Positions 1 through 6,299 are shown, counted from the stretch's first letter. The stretch: 6,404 nt of DNA from Candidatus Methanophagales archaeon (GCA_030668065.1 DAOUUS010000092.1:1-6404), one strand, 5' to 3'. Notes: a model not told the origin generated them from the letters alone. Translations and numbers: made by a program.

Positions 1-51
1 AGGAGCCATCAATTACAGGGATGGGAAGCGAACTAATATTGGTAGGTGAGA

Positions 52-79
52 AGATATGAAATGATATATCTAAAGATAT
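52..79. promoter_or_regulatory. Possible operator or promoter region of copA
   Basis: An inverted repeat AGATAT-N8-ATATCT occupies 52-71, and a third AGATAT half-site lies at 74-79, all within 55 bases of the copA start. Copper ATPase genes are commonly controlled by copper-responsive repressors that bind short dyads near the promoter, so the position is suitable. The sequence does not match a copper operator that I recognise. In AT-rich DNA a 6-bp dyad can arise by chance, and part of it could equally be a TATA-like element. Confidence 0.22.
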
Positions 80-103
80 TGAAGCCATTTAAGAGGTAAA
101 TGT

Positions 104-2566
104 ATGACTGAAGAACGCAAGAAGGCGGAACTAAAGATTTCTGGAATGACCTGCGCTATGTGCGCTACCACCATAGAAAAATCATTATTGAGCCAAGAGG
201 GTGTTGCAAGTGCACAAGTGAACCTTGGAAACGAGACTGCTGTGGTGGAGTACGATTCCGCAAAATCAAAACTCACGGACCTGGAAAAAGCAGTAACCGA
301 TGCAGGTTATGAAGTGATAAATGATAAGGTCGTGCTGAAAATCGGCGGTATGACCTGCGCGATGTGTGTCAAGACAATTGAAAACGCCCTAAATAGATTG
401 AATGGAATCGCCAATGTTACTGTAAATCTCAGCGCGGAGAAGGCGTATATCACATACAACCCCAAAATGGCCACAGTAGCAGATATGAAAAGCGCCATAG
501 AAGACGCGGGCTATCAATATCTCGGCGTAGCGGGCGAAGAGACAGAAGATTTAGAAGAGGTTGCAAGGGAAAGAGATTTAAGAGAAAAACGCAACAGATT
601 TATTGTCGGGTTTGCAGTAGGTATCCCGTTAATGATCCTTATGCATGTTCCGGCCGCCGAATTTCCGTTTTCAATGGCATATTTTATGCTGGTTGTTTCT
701 ACGCCTGCCTTCATTTATGTTAGCCATCCGATATTCCGTGCTGCCTATCGTGCTCTTAAGAATAAGAATCTCAACATGGACGTGATGTATTCTATGGGTA
801 TAGGAGTCGCATTTGTATCAAGCCTTCTGGCTACTTCCGGTATACTTACACAAGAATTTCTGTTTTACGATACTGCGCTTATTCTTGCATCGTTTCTCAC
901 CATAGGCCGGTACATGGAGGCAAGAGCAAAAGGAAGAACATCAGAAGCGATAAAAAAATTAGTCCGCTTGCAACCCAAAACTGCTACCGTAATTCGTGAT
1001 AACCGTGAGATGAAGATACCGATAGAGGACGTTCAAATAGATGATATTGTGGTTGTCAAACCGGGAGATAAAATCCCGGTAGACGGTGAAGTAGTTGGTG
1101 GAGAGAGCTACGTAGATGAGTCAATGATCTCCGGAGAGCCGATTCCCACACTTAAAAATAAAGGCGATAATGTTATCGGTGGAACGCTGAACAAGAACGG
1201 CGTAATCAGATTCCAAGCAACGAAAATAGGGCGGGATACCGTACTGTCTCAAATAATATTACTTGTGGAAGAGGCTCAGGGCTCGAGACCGCCTGTTCAG
1301 AGGATTGCGGATAAAGCCGTGAGTTATTTCATTCCAACGGTATTAACAATTGCTATTCTTTCTTTTGTTGCGTGGTACTTCATTATAGGCAATACACTCA
1401 TTTTTGCGCTTACCGCCTTGATTTCTGTGCTTGTTATCGCATGCCCATGCGCACTTGGGCTCGCAACACCCACGGCTGTAACGGTAGGCGTTGGACGTGG
1501 CGCGGAACTCGGCGTTCTCATTAAGAATGGCGAAGCACTTGAAATATCTGAGAAAATTACCACGATCGTATTCGATAAAACGGGAACGCTTACAAGGGGC
1601 AAACCAGAAGTTACGGATATTATCAGTATTGGAACTGACGATAGCGAGTTGCTAAGGTTAGTAGCAAGTGTCGAGAAGAACTCACAGCATCCGCTTGCAG
1701 AGGCGATCGTGCGAAGAGCACAGGGTATTGAACTGGTGGAGAGCGAGGGTTTTGATACCTTCGGCGGTAAAGGGGTGACCGCAAAAGTAGCGGGTAAAGA
1801 AGTGCTTATCGGGAATAGAATACTTTTTAACGAACGGAATATCTCATACCTGGAGGTTGAGGCAAAGATAGTTCAGCTCGAAGAGGAAGGAAAGACCGTG
1901 ATACTCATCGCTATTGATGATGAGCTAAGAGGGATAATCGCTATTGCGGACACTTTAAAAGAAAGAACAAAAGATGCGATTGAAGAGTTCAAAGAGATGA
2001 AGTTTAATGTAGTCATGATAACAGGCGACAATGCAAGGACTGCACATTCGATTGCAGCGCAGATTGGCATCCAGAACGTGTTAGCAGAGGTTTTACCAGA
2101 GGATAAAGCGAATGAAGTGAAGAAACTGCAAGAAAGAGGCGCGGTAGTTGCCTTCGTGGGCGATGGCATTAACGATGCACCCGCACTTGCACAGGCGGAT
2201 GTCGGCATTGCAATAGGTAGCGGCACAGACATAGCAATAGAGAGCGGTGAGATAGTACTTATAAAAGATGATCTTATGGATGCTGTTGCCGCAGTGCAAT
2301 TGGGTAAGAAGGTGATGTCGAGGATAAAGCTAAACATATTCTGGGCTTTTGCATATAATACCGCTTTGATTCCTGTTGCGGCAGGGATATTATATCCTTT
2401 TTTTAATATTACATTTAAACCAGAACTTGCAGGGCTCGCTATGGCTATGAGCTCTGTAACGGTGGTAACTCTTTCGCTGTTGTTGAAAAGGTATGTGCCA
2501 CCCGCGAAGAAGAGTGGTAAAAAAACAAAAGGAGGTGATGAATATGGCGATAGATCCGGTATGTAA
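104..2566 (+). CDS. copA: Cu+-exporting P1B-1-type ATPase CopA
   Basis: This 820-residue membrane pump uses ATP to export Cu+ (possibly also Ag+) from the cytoplasm. Two heavy-metal-associated domains come first, each with GMTCAMC (Cys17/Cys20 and Cys85/Cys88). Membrane helices begin near residue 165. The actuator loop carries SGEP (343-346), the common variant of TGE. The transport motif CPC is at 447-449 in helix 6. The phosphorylation motif DKTGTLT begins at Asp491, the nucleotide-domain HP pair is 529-530, and TGDN (640-643) and GDGINDAP (686-693) complete the P domain. Helix 7 carries Tyr751-Asn752 and helix 8 carries Met782-Ser783-Ser784, the residues that define Cu+ selectivity in the P1B-1 subgroup. 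Length and domain order are normal and nothing is truncated. The start at 104 follows AAGAGGT at 91-97. An overlapping out-of-frame ATG at 100 gives only three codons. The last 8 codons overlap the YHS gene, so the hydrophilic tail is probably not functionally important. Confidence 0.97.
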   Translation: MTEERKKAELKISGMTCAMCATTIEKSLLSQEGVASAQVNLGNETAVVEYDSAKSKLTDLEKAVTDAGYEVINDKVVLKIGGMTCAMCVKTIENALNRLNGIANVTVNLSAEKAYITYNPKMATVADMKSAIEDAGYQYLGVAGEETEDLEEVARERDLREKRNRFIVGFAVGIPLMILMHVPAAEFPFSMAYFMLVVSTPAFIYVSHPIFRAAYRALKNKNLNMDVMYSMGIGVAFVSSLLATSGILTQEFLFYDTALILASFLTIGRYMEARAKGRTSEAIKKLVRLQPKTATVIRDNREMKIPIEDVQIDDIVVVKPGDKIPVDGEVVGGESYVDESMISGEPIPTLKNKGDNVIGGTLNKNGVIRFQATKIGRDTVLSQIILLVEEAQGSRPPVQRIADKAVSYFIPTVLTIAILSFVAWYFIIGNTLIFALTALISVLVIACPCALGLATPTAVTVGVGRGAELGVLIKNGEALEISEKITTIVFDKTGTLTRGKPEVTDIISIGTDDSELLRLVASVEKNSQHPLAEAIVRRAQGIELVESEGFDTFGGKGVTAKVAGKEVLIGNRILFNERNISYLEVEAKIVQLEEEGKTVILIAIDDELRGIIAIADTLKERTKDAIEEFKEMKFNVVMITGDNARTAHSIAAQIGIQNVLAEVLPEDKANEVKKLQERGAVVAFVGDGINDAPALAQADVGIAIGSGTDIAIESGEIVLIKDDLMDAVAAVQLGKKVMSRIKLNIFWAFAYNTALIPVAAGILYPFFNITFKPELAGLAMAMSSVTVVTLSLLLKRYVPPAKKSGKKTKGGDEYGDRSGM

Positions 2567-2687
2567 GATGGAAGTGGACGAGAAGACGGCGAAGATTAAG
2601 ACCGAGTATAAAGGAGAAACATATTACTTCTGTGCACCAGGATGCAAAAAGGCATTTGATGAGAATCCAGAAGAGTATGTTGGATAG
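2544..2687 (+). CDS. Small YHS/TRASH-type metal-binding protein
   Basis: This 47-residue protein is almost nothing but one YHS domain. It opens with DPVCKM (Cys7) and ends with YYFCAPGCKKAF (Cys30, Cys34) and NPEEYV. The three cysteines match the usual metal-binding set of YHS/TRASH domains, which are often fused or adjacent to heavy-metal ATPases. A role as a cytosolic copper-binding or metallochaperone partner of CopA is therefore likely but inferred. The chosen ATG is five bases past a near-perfect GGAGGTGA (2531-2538) that lies inside copA. An in-frame ATG at 2538 overlaps that site, and an upstream in-frame ATG at 2493 would add 17 unrelated basic residues. The gene overlaps the end of copA by 23 bases in another frame, so co-transcription and translational coupling are expected. 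Confidence 0.9.
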   Translation: MAIDPVCKMEVDEKTAKIKTEYKGETYYFCAPGCKKAFDENPEEYVG

Positions 2688-2715
2688 GCATAAGGACAGC
2701 GAACTGCATACACCA

Positions 2716-2739
2716 TGTTATATGACTCGAAGGGCAAGG
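2716..2739 (+). repeat. 24-bp repeat, left copy of an inverted pair
   Basis: This 24-base stretch, beginning TGTTATATGACT, is the reverse complement of 6300-6323 with one mismatch (23 of 24; T at 2727). The two copies face each other and enclose the toxin-antitoxin module, the transposase and the membrane/VOC operon. The similarity continues weakly beyond 2739 with a shared GCGAA. It could mark the edge of an accessory block or be a copy of a dispersed genomic repeat. Confidence 0.75.
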
Positions 2740-2851
2740 TTGCGAACAATGTCCAAAAGCCATTCTAAATTCTAAACGTAAGTTATTTATGTATTCTCAT
2801 CTATCTAAAAGTTATGATGTAAAAACGACTGGGAAGTTTCAGCCAAAAGGG

Positions 2852-2937
2852 GGTATATACGAAGTAAGTTTCGTAATTCATTCCAAAATGGGAGGATATA
2901 CGACATAAATGTCGGATATACCGAAGTTAGCCGACAT
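2852..2937. promoter_or_regulatory. Operator-like palindrome cluster upstream of toxin-antitoxin genes
   Basis: Two perfect dyads lie here: TACGAA-GTAAGT-TTCGTA (2858-2875) and CGACAT-AA-ATGTCG (2901-2914). ATGTCGG (2909-2915) can also pair with CCGACAT (2931-2937). A short direct repeat GG(T/A)TATAC recurs three times, with its ATATAC core at 2855, 2896 and 2916, which is 41 and 20 bases apart, or about four and two helical turns. Type II antitoxins usually repress their own operon by binding dyads just upstream, so this is the expected place for the operator. The binding protein and promoter are inferred. Confidence 0.45.
2926..2935 (+). repeat. Left boundary motif of the toxin-antitoxin module
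   Basis: GTTAGCCGAC here is the exact reverse complement of GTCGGCTAAC at 3452-3461, which overlaps the toxin stop codon. In integron gene cassettes the first bases of the cassette (TTRRRY) come from its own attC site and so are complementary to the inverse core (RYYYAA) at its far end. This pair fits that rule. GTTAGCC departs from GTTRRRY at one position. Confidence 0.55.
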
Positions 2938-2957
2938 CCATTTAACAGGAGGTAAAT

Positions 2958-3146
2958 ATGAGTATAGCAAAAGAAGAGGTTCGGAAGATGCTTGATCAAA
3001 TTCCAGATGATGTATCGTTTGAGGACATTCAGTACCACATCTATGTGCAGGAGAAGATTGAGCATGGGCTGAAAGATATTGAGGAAGGCCGTGTGCTCAG
3101 TCAGGAAGAGGTAGAGCGAAGGATGTCCAAATGGCTCGTAAGATAA
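2958..3146 (+). CDS. Putative type II antitoxin
   Basis: This 62-residue acidic, largely helical protein is encoded immediately upstream of and overlapping a RelE/ParE-type toxin gene, which identifies it as the cognate antitoxin. I see no clear ribbon-helix-helix or PHD signature. The N-terminal part (about 4-34) may form the DNA-binding or dimerisation region. The C-terminal helix, with SQEEVERRMSKWL (48-60), resembles toxin-clasping tails of small RelB/ParD-like antitoxins. Translation starts at ATG four bases after AGGAGGT (2947-2953). The antitoxin would neutralise the toxin by direct binding and probably repress the operon through the palindromes upstream. The family assignment rests mainly on gene context. 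Confidence 0.8.
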   Translation: MSIAKEEVRKMLDQIPDDVSFEDIQYHIYVQEKIEHGLKDIEEGRVLSQEEVERRMSKWLVR

Positions 3147-3460
3147 AGTGGACTGAGGCAGCTTGGAATAATCTCGAGGAGAATGCAGACTATATTGCTA
3201 AGGATTCCCCGCATTATGCTGCGGCATTTGTCCGTGAGGCACGAGACGCAGCACGTTCATTGGCCTACTTAGCGGAGAGAGGGCGCATAGTGCCTGAGCT
3301 CAACAACCCGAATATCCGTGAACTTTTTGTGAGAAGTTATCGTATGATTTATCAAGTAACGGAGGAGGTTGTATATATTATCGGATTTATTCATGGGGCA
3401 CGGGATCTGTGGGCACTCTGGAAACGAGAAGAACGACCATATTCCGAGGACGTCGGCTAA
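3131..3460 (+). CDS. RelE/ParE-family toxin
   Basis: This 109-residue protein has the layout of the RelE/ParE toxin fold: an N-terminal strand (KIKWTEAAW, 4-12), a helical hairpin (about 13-50), then the conserved RELFVRSYRMIYQV strand (63-76) and a final strand with VYIIGFIHGARDL (81-93). Arg63, Arg69, Arg71 and the HGARD segment are typical of the family. Toxins of this fold either cut mRNA on the ribosome (RelE) or poison DNA gyrase (ParE). The sequence does not decide between them. The ATG follows GAAGGA (3118-3123) and lies inside the antitoxin gene, a 16-base overlap that implies translational coupling. The stop codon is embedded in the palindromic element that follows, as is common for genes carried on integron cassettes. 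Confidence 0.9.
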   Translation: MARKIKWTEAAWNNLEENADYIAKDSPHYAAAFVREARDAARSLAYLAERGRIVPELNNPNIRELFVRSYRMIYQVTEEVVYIIGFIHGARDLWALWKREERPYSEDVG

Positions 3461-3537
3461 CAGCGGATAAAAGGCTTCGCTACGCTTCGCCCAAATTCGC
3501 CTATCGGCGAACTTCTTTTATCCGCGAAACGTTGTAT
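3452..3537 (+). repeat. attC-like palindromic element behind the toxin gene
   Basis: A left arm GCGGATAAAAG (3463-3473) pairs perfectly with CTTTTATCCGC (3515-3525). Outside the arms, AAC (3459-3461) faces GTT (3531-3533), with unequal spacers: one base on the left and GAAAC on the right. Inside are a direct repeat GCTTCGC (3474-3480, 3484-3490) and a hairpin TTCGCC-TATC-GGCGAA (3496-3511). The ends read GGCTAAC and GTTGTAT, each close to but not exactly the integron core motifs RYYYAAC and GTTRRRY. Total length, imperfect symmetry and position straddling a cassette-gene stop codon all resemble an attC recombination site. A strong terminator or an unrelated dispersed palindromic repeat are the alternatives. 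Confidence 0.55.
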
Positions 3538-3969
3538 GAAATTCAGAACCCCGCTTTTAGAGTAAAATTTATATATACATAGCTTTCGGGTATTTTGATT
3601 ATAGCGACATGTTAAATCAGACATTTTCAAAATGGACTTACGCAATAATAGGAAATAAAAGAAAATGTGGAATCCCGTAAATCGAACTATTTTTTGTATG
3701 CTTCCCTCTTTATCGTCTTCAATTTTTGTTATTCGCTTTTTGTCGGGTACATGCAAGTACACATGTTGTCCAGTCTAACCTGTCGCAAGAATGGTTATCG
3801 CCGAAAGTCATGATATACTCAAATTTAATTTAAGGGAACTCACAAATAATAATATACCCACAACAGCCACCCGTTATACAGATTGTTTTTTTGAGTAGAG
3901 AGTCCAAAAATACTGTTATCACACACATTACGATTTTGGCCGACTTAATTAAAGTTTAACTACTGCTAC
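3538..3969. other. AT-rich region without a supported gene
   Basis: About 430 bases between the attC-like element and the transposase hold no open frame with a ribosome binding site or a recognisable product. A minus-strand frame covering 3457-3762 ends by translating the palindromic element and is judged spurious. Visible small features are a TATA-like TTTATATATA (3568-3577), a 13-base palindrome CATTTTCAAAATG (3622-3634) and a T7 run (3886-3892) that could end transcription in an archaeon. It could be decayed sequence, or the body of a cassette whose gene has been lost. Confidence 0.5.
3568..3577 (+). promoter_or_regulatory. TATA-like motif
   Basis: TTTATATATA resembles an archaeal box A (TTTAWATA). 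No gene starts within a sensible distance downstream, so it may be chance in AT-rich DNA or may drive an unrecognised RNA. Confidence 0.15.
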
Positions 3970-5244
3970 AGGTAACTAACTGGTACGATTAAGAGGAGGA
4001 TTATCAAAATGAAAATTGAATGGATACCTGAAGCCGTCAAGGCAATTCTTGATGAAACTGCAAAGAAATTGAGTGGTGCGAAGAGGAGAGAATACATTGC
4101 CATGATCACGATCAAAATATTAGATGGCAATGCCCGCAAAGCAGAGCGGGTGTTTGGTTGGAGTAGAACAACCGTCAAAAAGGGGATACGCGAGTTGGCT
4201 ACGGAGATAAAATGTATAGACAATTATTCTGCCCGTGGCAACAAAAAGACTGAGGCAAAAATACCAAAACTCGCTGAGGATATACGCTCGATTGTCGAGC
4301 CGAAGAGTCAGGCGGACCCCCATTTTCAGACTACCTTTGCATACACAAGGATAACGGCAAAAGCGGTCCGTCAGGCTTTGATTGATGAAATGGGGTATAC
4401 AAATGATGAACTGCCCTGTGAAAACACGATAGGGAATATTTTAAACCGATTGGGCTATCTGTTGAAGCGAATTCAGAAGACTAAACCGCTCAAAAAGATC
4501 CCTGAAACGGATGCTATCTTTGAGAATGTTGACAGAGTCAAGAGTCAAGCAGATGAGAGCCTGGAAACGCTGAGGCTCTCTATTGACACAAAGACTAAAG
4601 TGAAGATCGGTGATTTTTCCCGCGATGGGAAGACCAGAGAAAAGGAACTTGAGAGGGCTTTAGATCACGATGTTGCACCTGATGCCCAACTGGTGCCTTC
4701 TGGTATTTTTGAGCCGGCAAATGATTTCCTGTCCATTATCTTCGGCACTTCAATCGAGACCAGTGACTTCATTGTAGATTGTTTGGAACAATGGTGGGAA
4801 GAAAATAAAGGGCGTCACAGCCTTATCAAAGAGTTGGTTATAAATCTTGACAATGGACCACACATCAATAGCCGTAGAACTCAATTTATCAAAAGGATGA
4901 CCGAGTTCGTGGACAAAACGGGGTTAATACTGCGATTGATTTATTATCCCCCCTATCACAGCAAATATAATCCAATTGAGCGATGCTGGGGTATTTTAGA
5001 AGAACATTGGAACGGTACGCTCCTGTCTTCCATTGAGAAAGCTCTCGAATGGGCTGGAACCATGACATGGAACGGCGTGCGTCCTGTCGTTCATCTCCTT
5101 GATGTAGTCTACCAAAAGGGGATAACGCTGACAAAAGAAGCGATGAAAATCTACGAAGATAGGATCGAAAGATCGGAGACTTTGCCAATGTGGGATGTTA
5201 CTATAAAACCGGCTTTTGGGTAGACTATTTATTGGGAGTTACCT
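3970..5244 (+). mobile_element. ISAzo13-like insertion sequence, ends tentative
   Basis: A full-length transposase gene sits between AGGTAACT (3970-3977) and its reverse complement AGTTACCT (5237-5244), the best inverted match I could find in the flanks. This would give an element of about 1.28 kb. The match is only 8 bp and I see no convincing target-site duplication, so the boundaries are a suggestion. The right end must lie between 5224 and about 5255, because the next gene's ribosome binding site begins there. Insertion so close to the next gene would have separated that operon from its original promoter. Confidence 0.45.
4009..5223 (+). CDS. ISAzo13-family DDE transposase
   Basis: This 404-residue protein catalyses cut and rejoining of its insertion sequence. 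The N-terminal part (about 20-160) is helical and contains a probable helix-turn-helix (NARKAERVFGWSRTTVKKGI, 41-60) for binding the element ends. The RNase H-like core carries the catalytic triad: Asp193 in SIDTKTKVKIGDF, Asp281 in VINLDNGPHINSRR, and Glu324 in YYPPYHSKYNPIERCWG. The 'HSKYNPIERCWG' block and the C-terminal segment WDVTIKP are typical of the ISAzo13 (Rhodopirellula-type DDE) family as I know it. Length is normal, all three acidic residues are present and the frame is open, so the enzyme may be active. The ATG is nine bases after GAGGAGG (3993-3999). Confidence 0.92.
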   Translation: MKIEWIPEAVKAILDETAKKLSGAKRREYIAMITIKILDGNARKAERVFGWSRTTVKKGIRELATEIKCIDNYSARGNKKTEAKIPKLAEDIRSIVEPKSQADPHFQTTFAYTRITAKAVRQALIDEMGYTNDELPCENTIGNILNRLGYLLKRIQKTKPLKKIPETDAIFENVDRVKSQADESLETLRLSIDTKTKVKIGDFSRDGKTREKELERALDHDVAPDAQLVPSGIFEPANDFLSIIFGTSIETSDFIVDCLEQWWEENKGRHSLIKELVINLDNGPHINSRRTQFIKRMTEFVDKTGLILRLIYYPPYHSKYNPIERCWGILEEHWNGTLLSSIEKALEWAGTMTWNGVRPVVHLLDVVYQKGITLTKEAMKIYEDRIERSETLPMWDVTIKPAFG

Positions 5245-5269
5245 AAGTAAAAGAAGGGAGGCAAACAAA

Positions 5270-5641
5270 ATGAATACAAAAAGAATTTTAATCGCAACAG
5301 CGATAGGGTTGTTGTGTGGATTTTTTTGCGCCTACGGAACCATGATGATGGCAGAGACGGGTGAGTTGAATTTTGAACTTACCACTGGTATTCTGGCATC
5401 TATTGTATACAACAGAGTATTAATTGGCTTTGTTATCGGAATAGCAGATAACATAAAACTCCATCCTGTTTTGAGGGGTGCAATAATCGGAGCCGTAATA
5501 ACCATGGCTATGAGCATAATCTCAATTGTTGATGGAGATATCATGAGCGGTTTAACACTCATCGGATTTGGCGTGGTGTACGGAATTATCGCAGATGTTG
5601 TGGCAACAAAATTTCAAAATAAAATAAAAGGAGGTGAATAA
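5270..5641 (+). CDS. Small four-helix membrane protein of unknown function
   Basis: I do not recognise this 123-residue protein. It has four hydrophobic segments at about 5-27, 38-59, 67-87 and 91-112, connected by short loops, and a basic C-terminus that suggests the tail is cytoplasmic. Helices 2-4 contain small-residue motifs (GFVIGIAD, GAIIGAV, GFGVVYG) typical of tightly packed helices. The chosen ATG lies eight bases after GGGAGG (5256-5261). An in-frame ATG at 5216 would start inside the transposase gene and add 18 polar residues before the first helix. The stop codon is two bases before the apparent start of the VOC gene, and the VOC ribosome binding site lies inside this gene, so the two are almost certainly one operon. 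Confidence 0.85.
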   Translation: MNTKRILIATAIGLLCGFFCAYGTMMMAETGELNFELTTGILASIVYNRVLIGFVIGIADNIKLHPVLRGAIIGAVITMAMSIISIVDGDIMSGLTLIGFGVVYGIIADVVATKFQNKIKGGE

Positions 5642-5646
5642 AAATC
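5630..5646 (+). promoter_or_regulatory. Ribosome binding site and apparent ATC start of the VOC gene
   Basis: GGAGGTGA at 5630-5637 is followed after six bases by ATC at 5644-5646. From ATC the frame reads I-P-T-I-T-H-F-M-V-P-A-D-D, matching the usual VOC opening MPTITHF, with ATC exactly in the place of ATG. The first ATG in frame (5665) is 27 bases from the ribosome binding site and would delete the first strand, including its histidine. Confidence 0.7.
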
Positions 5647-6249
5647 CCAACAATAACGCATTTTATGGTACCGGCAGATGATATGAAGCGAGCAAAGAAG
5701 TTCTATACTGAACTATTTGGATGGAAAATTGAAAAAATGCCCGGTCCGATGGAATACTATGGAATTGAAACAACAGATGAAGACGGTAAAAAAGGTCTTG
5801 GCGGCGGGCTTGGAAAAAGAGAAAACCCGCCAGATGCAATTGTCAATTATATTGATGTTCCGTCAATTGATGAATATACAGCCAAAGTTAAAAAACTCGG
5901 CGGCAAAATAGTGATGCCAAAAACAGCTGTGCCAGGTATAGGATATGCCGCTGTTTGCCTTGACACTGAAAATAATACCTTTGGACTCCGGGAATGTGAT
6001 GAAGATGCAAAAATGGCTCAGTGCGAAAGTTGCGGGATGCCGCTTCCGATTGATGAAAACACAACATCTAAAAACGACAAACGATATTGCATTCATTGCC
6101 AGAATCAGCAAACAGGTGAATTGGCAAGCAGGGAACAGGTAAGAGAAGGGAGCATAAACGCGGCAATGAAATTTATGGGTAAAACAAGAGAGGAGGCAGA
6201 AAAAATGGCTGATGAAATGATGCCAAAACTACCACGATGGCAAAAATGA
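5644..6249 (+). CDS. VOC-fold protein fused to a C-terminal zinc ribbon
   Basis: The protein has 201 residues if translated from the ATC at 5644, or 194 from the ATG at 5665. Residues 1-118 form a vicinal-oxygen-chelate (glyoxalase/bleomycin-resistance) domain: THF (5-7) with a candidate metal-ligand His6, helix DDMKRAKKFYTELFGW (12-27), NYIDVPSIDEY, and the final strand FGLRE with candidate ligand Glu117. A zinc-ribbon domain follows, with CESCGMP (Cys127, Cys130) and CIHC (Cys149, Cys152). The C-terminus is a conserved-looking helical tail (GSINAAMKFMGKTREEAEKM, then MADEMMPKLPRWQK). This architecture resembles proteins known from methanogens and anaerobic bacteria. VOC domains use a divalent metal for isomerase, lyase, dioxygenase or drug-binding roles. 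Nothing here fixes the substrate. The zinc ribbon may bind nucleic acid or a partner. The gene is coupled to the membrane protein two bases upstream. Confidence 0.88.
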   Translation: MPTITHFMVPADDMKRAKKFYTELFGWKIEKMPGPMEYYGIETTDEDGKKGLGGGLGKRENPPDAIVNYIDVPSIDEYTAKVKKLGGKIVMPKTAVPGIGYAAVCLDTENNTFGLRECDEDAKMAQCESCGMPLPIDENTTSKNDKRYCIHCQNQQTGELASREQVREGSINAAMKFMGKTREEAEKMADEMMPKLPRWQK

Positions 6250-6299
6250 GGGGGTAAAAATAATTTCTTGCGGGGTTCCGAACTCTGTGTCGCTTCGCT

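Noticed and set aside
1873..2337. A 154-residue open frame on the minus strand
   Set aside because: It lies opposite the phosphorylation and hinge region of copA, whose motifs prove the + strand frame. The composition is serine-rich, as expected of an antisense shadow.
3457..3762. A 101-residue open frame on the minus strand
   Set aside because: Its last third is a translation of the palindromic element, it has no clear ribosome binding site, and the rest is low-complexity AT-rich sequence. It overlaps the proposed recombination site.
3773..3779. GTCTAAC, a perfect match to the integron inverse-core pattern RYYYAAC
   Set aside because: No stem arms and no GTTRRRY partner at attC distance were found, and a 7-base degenerate motif is expected by chance.
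5216..5269. Longer N-terminus for the membrane protein from an ATG at 5216
   Set aside because: It would start within the transposase gene without a ribosome binding site, while the ATG at 5270 has a well-placed GGGAGG.
5407..5413. ATACAAC followed by AG, a possible partner for the GTTGTAT end of the attC-like element
   Set aside because: It lies inside the second membrane helix of a well-supported gene and no stem or second half-site follows, so it is probably chance.
5717..6142. Overlapping + strand frames of about 65 residues inside the VOC gene
   Set aside because: They are out of frame with clear VOC and zinc-ribbon motifs and have no ribosome binding site of their own.
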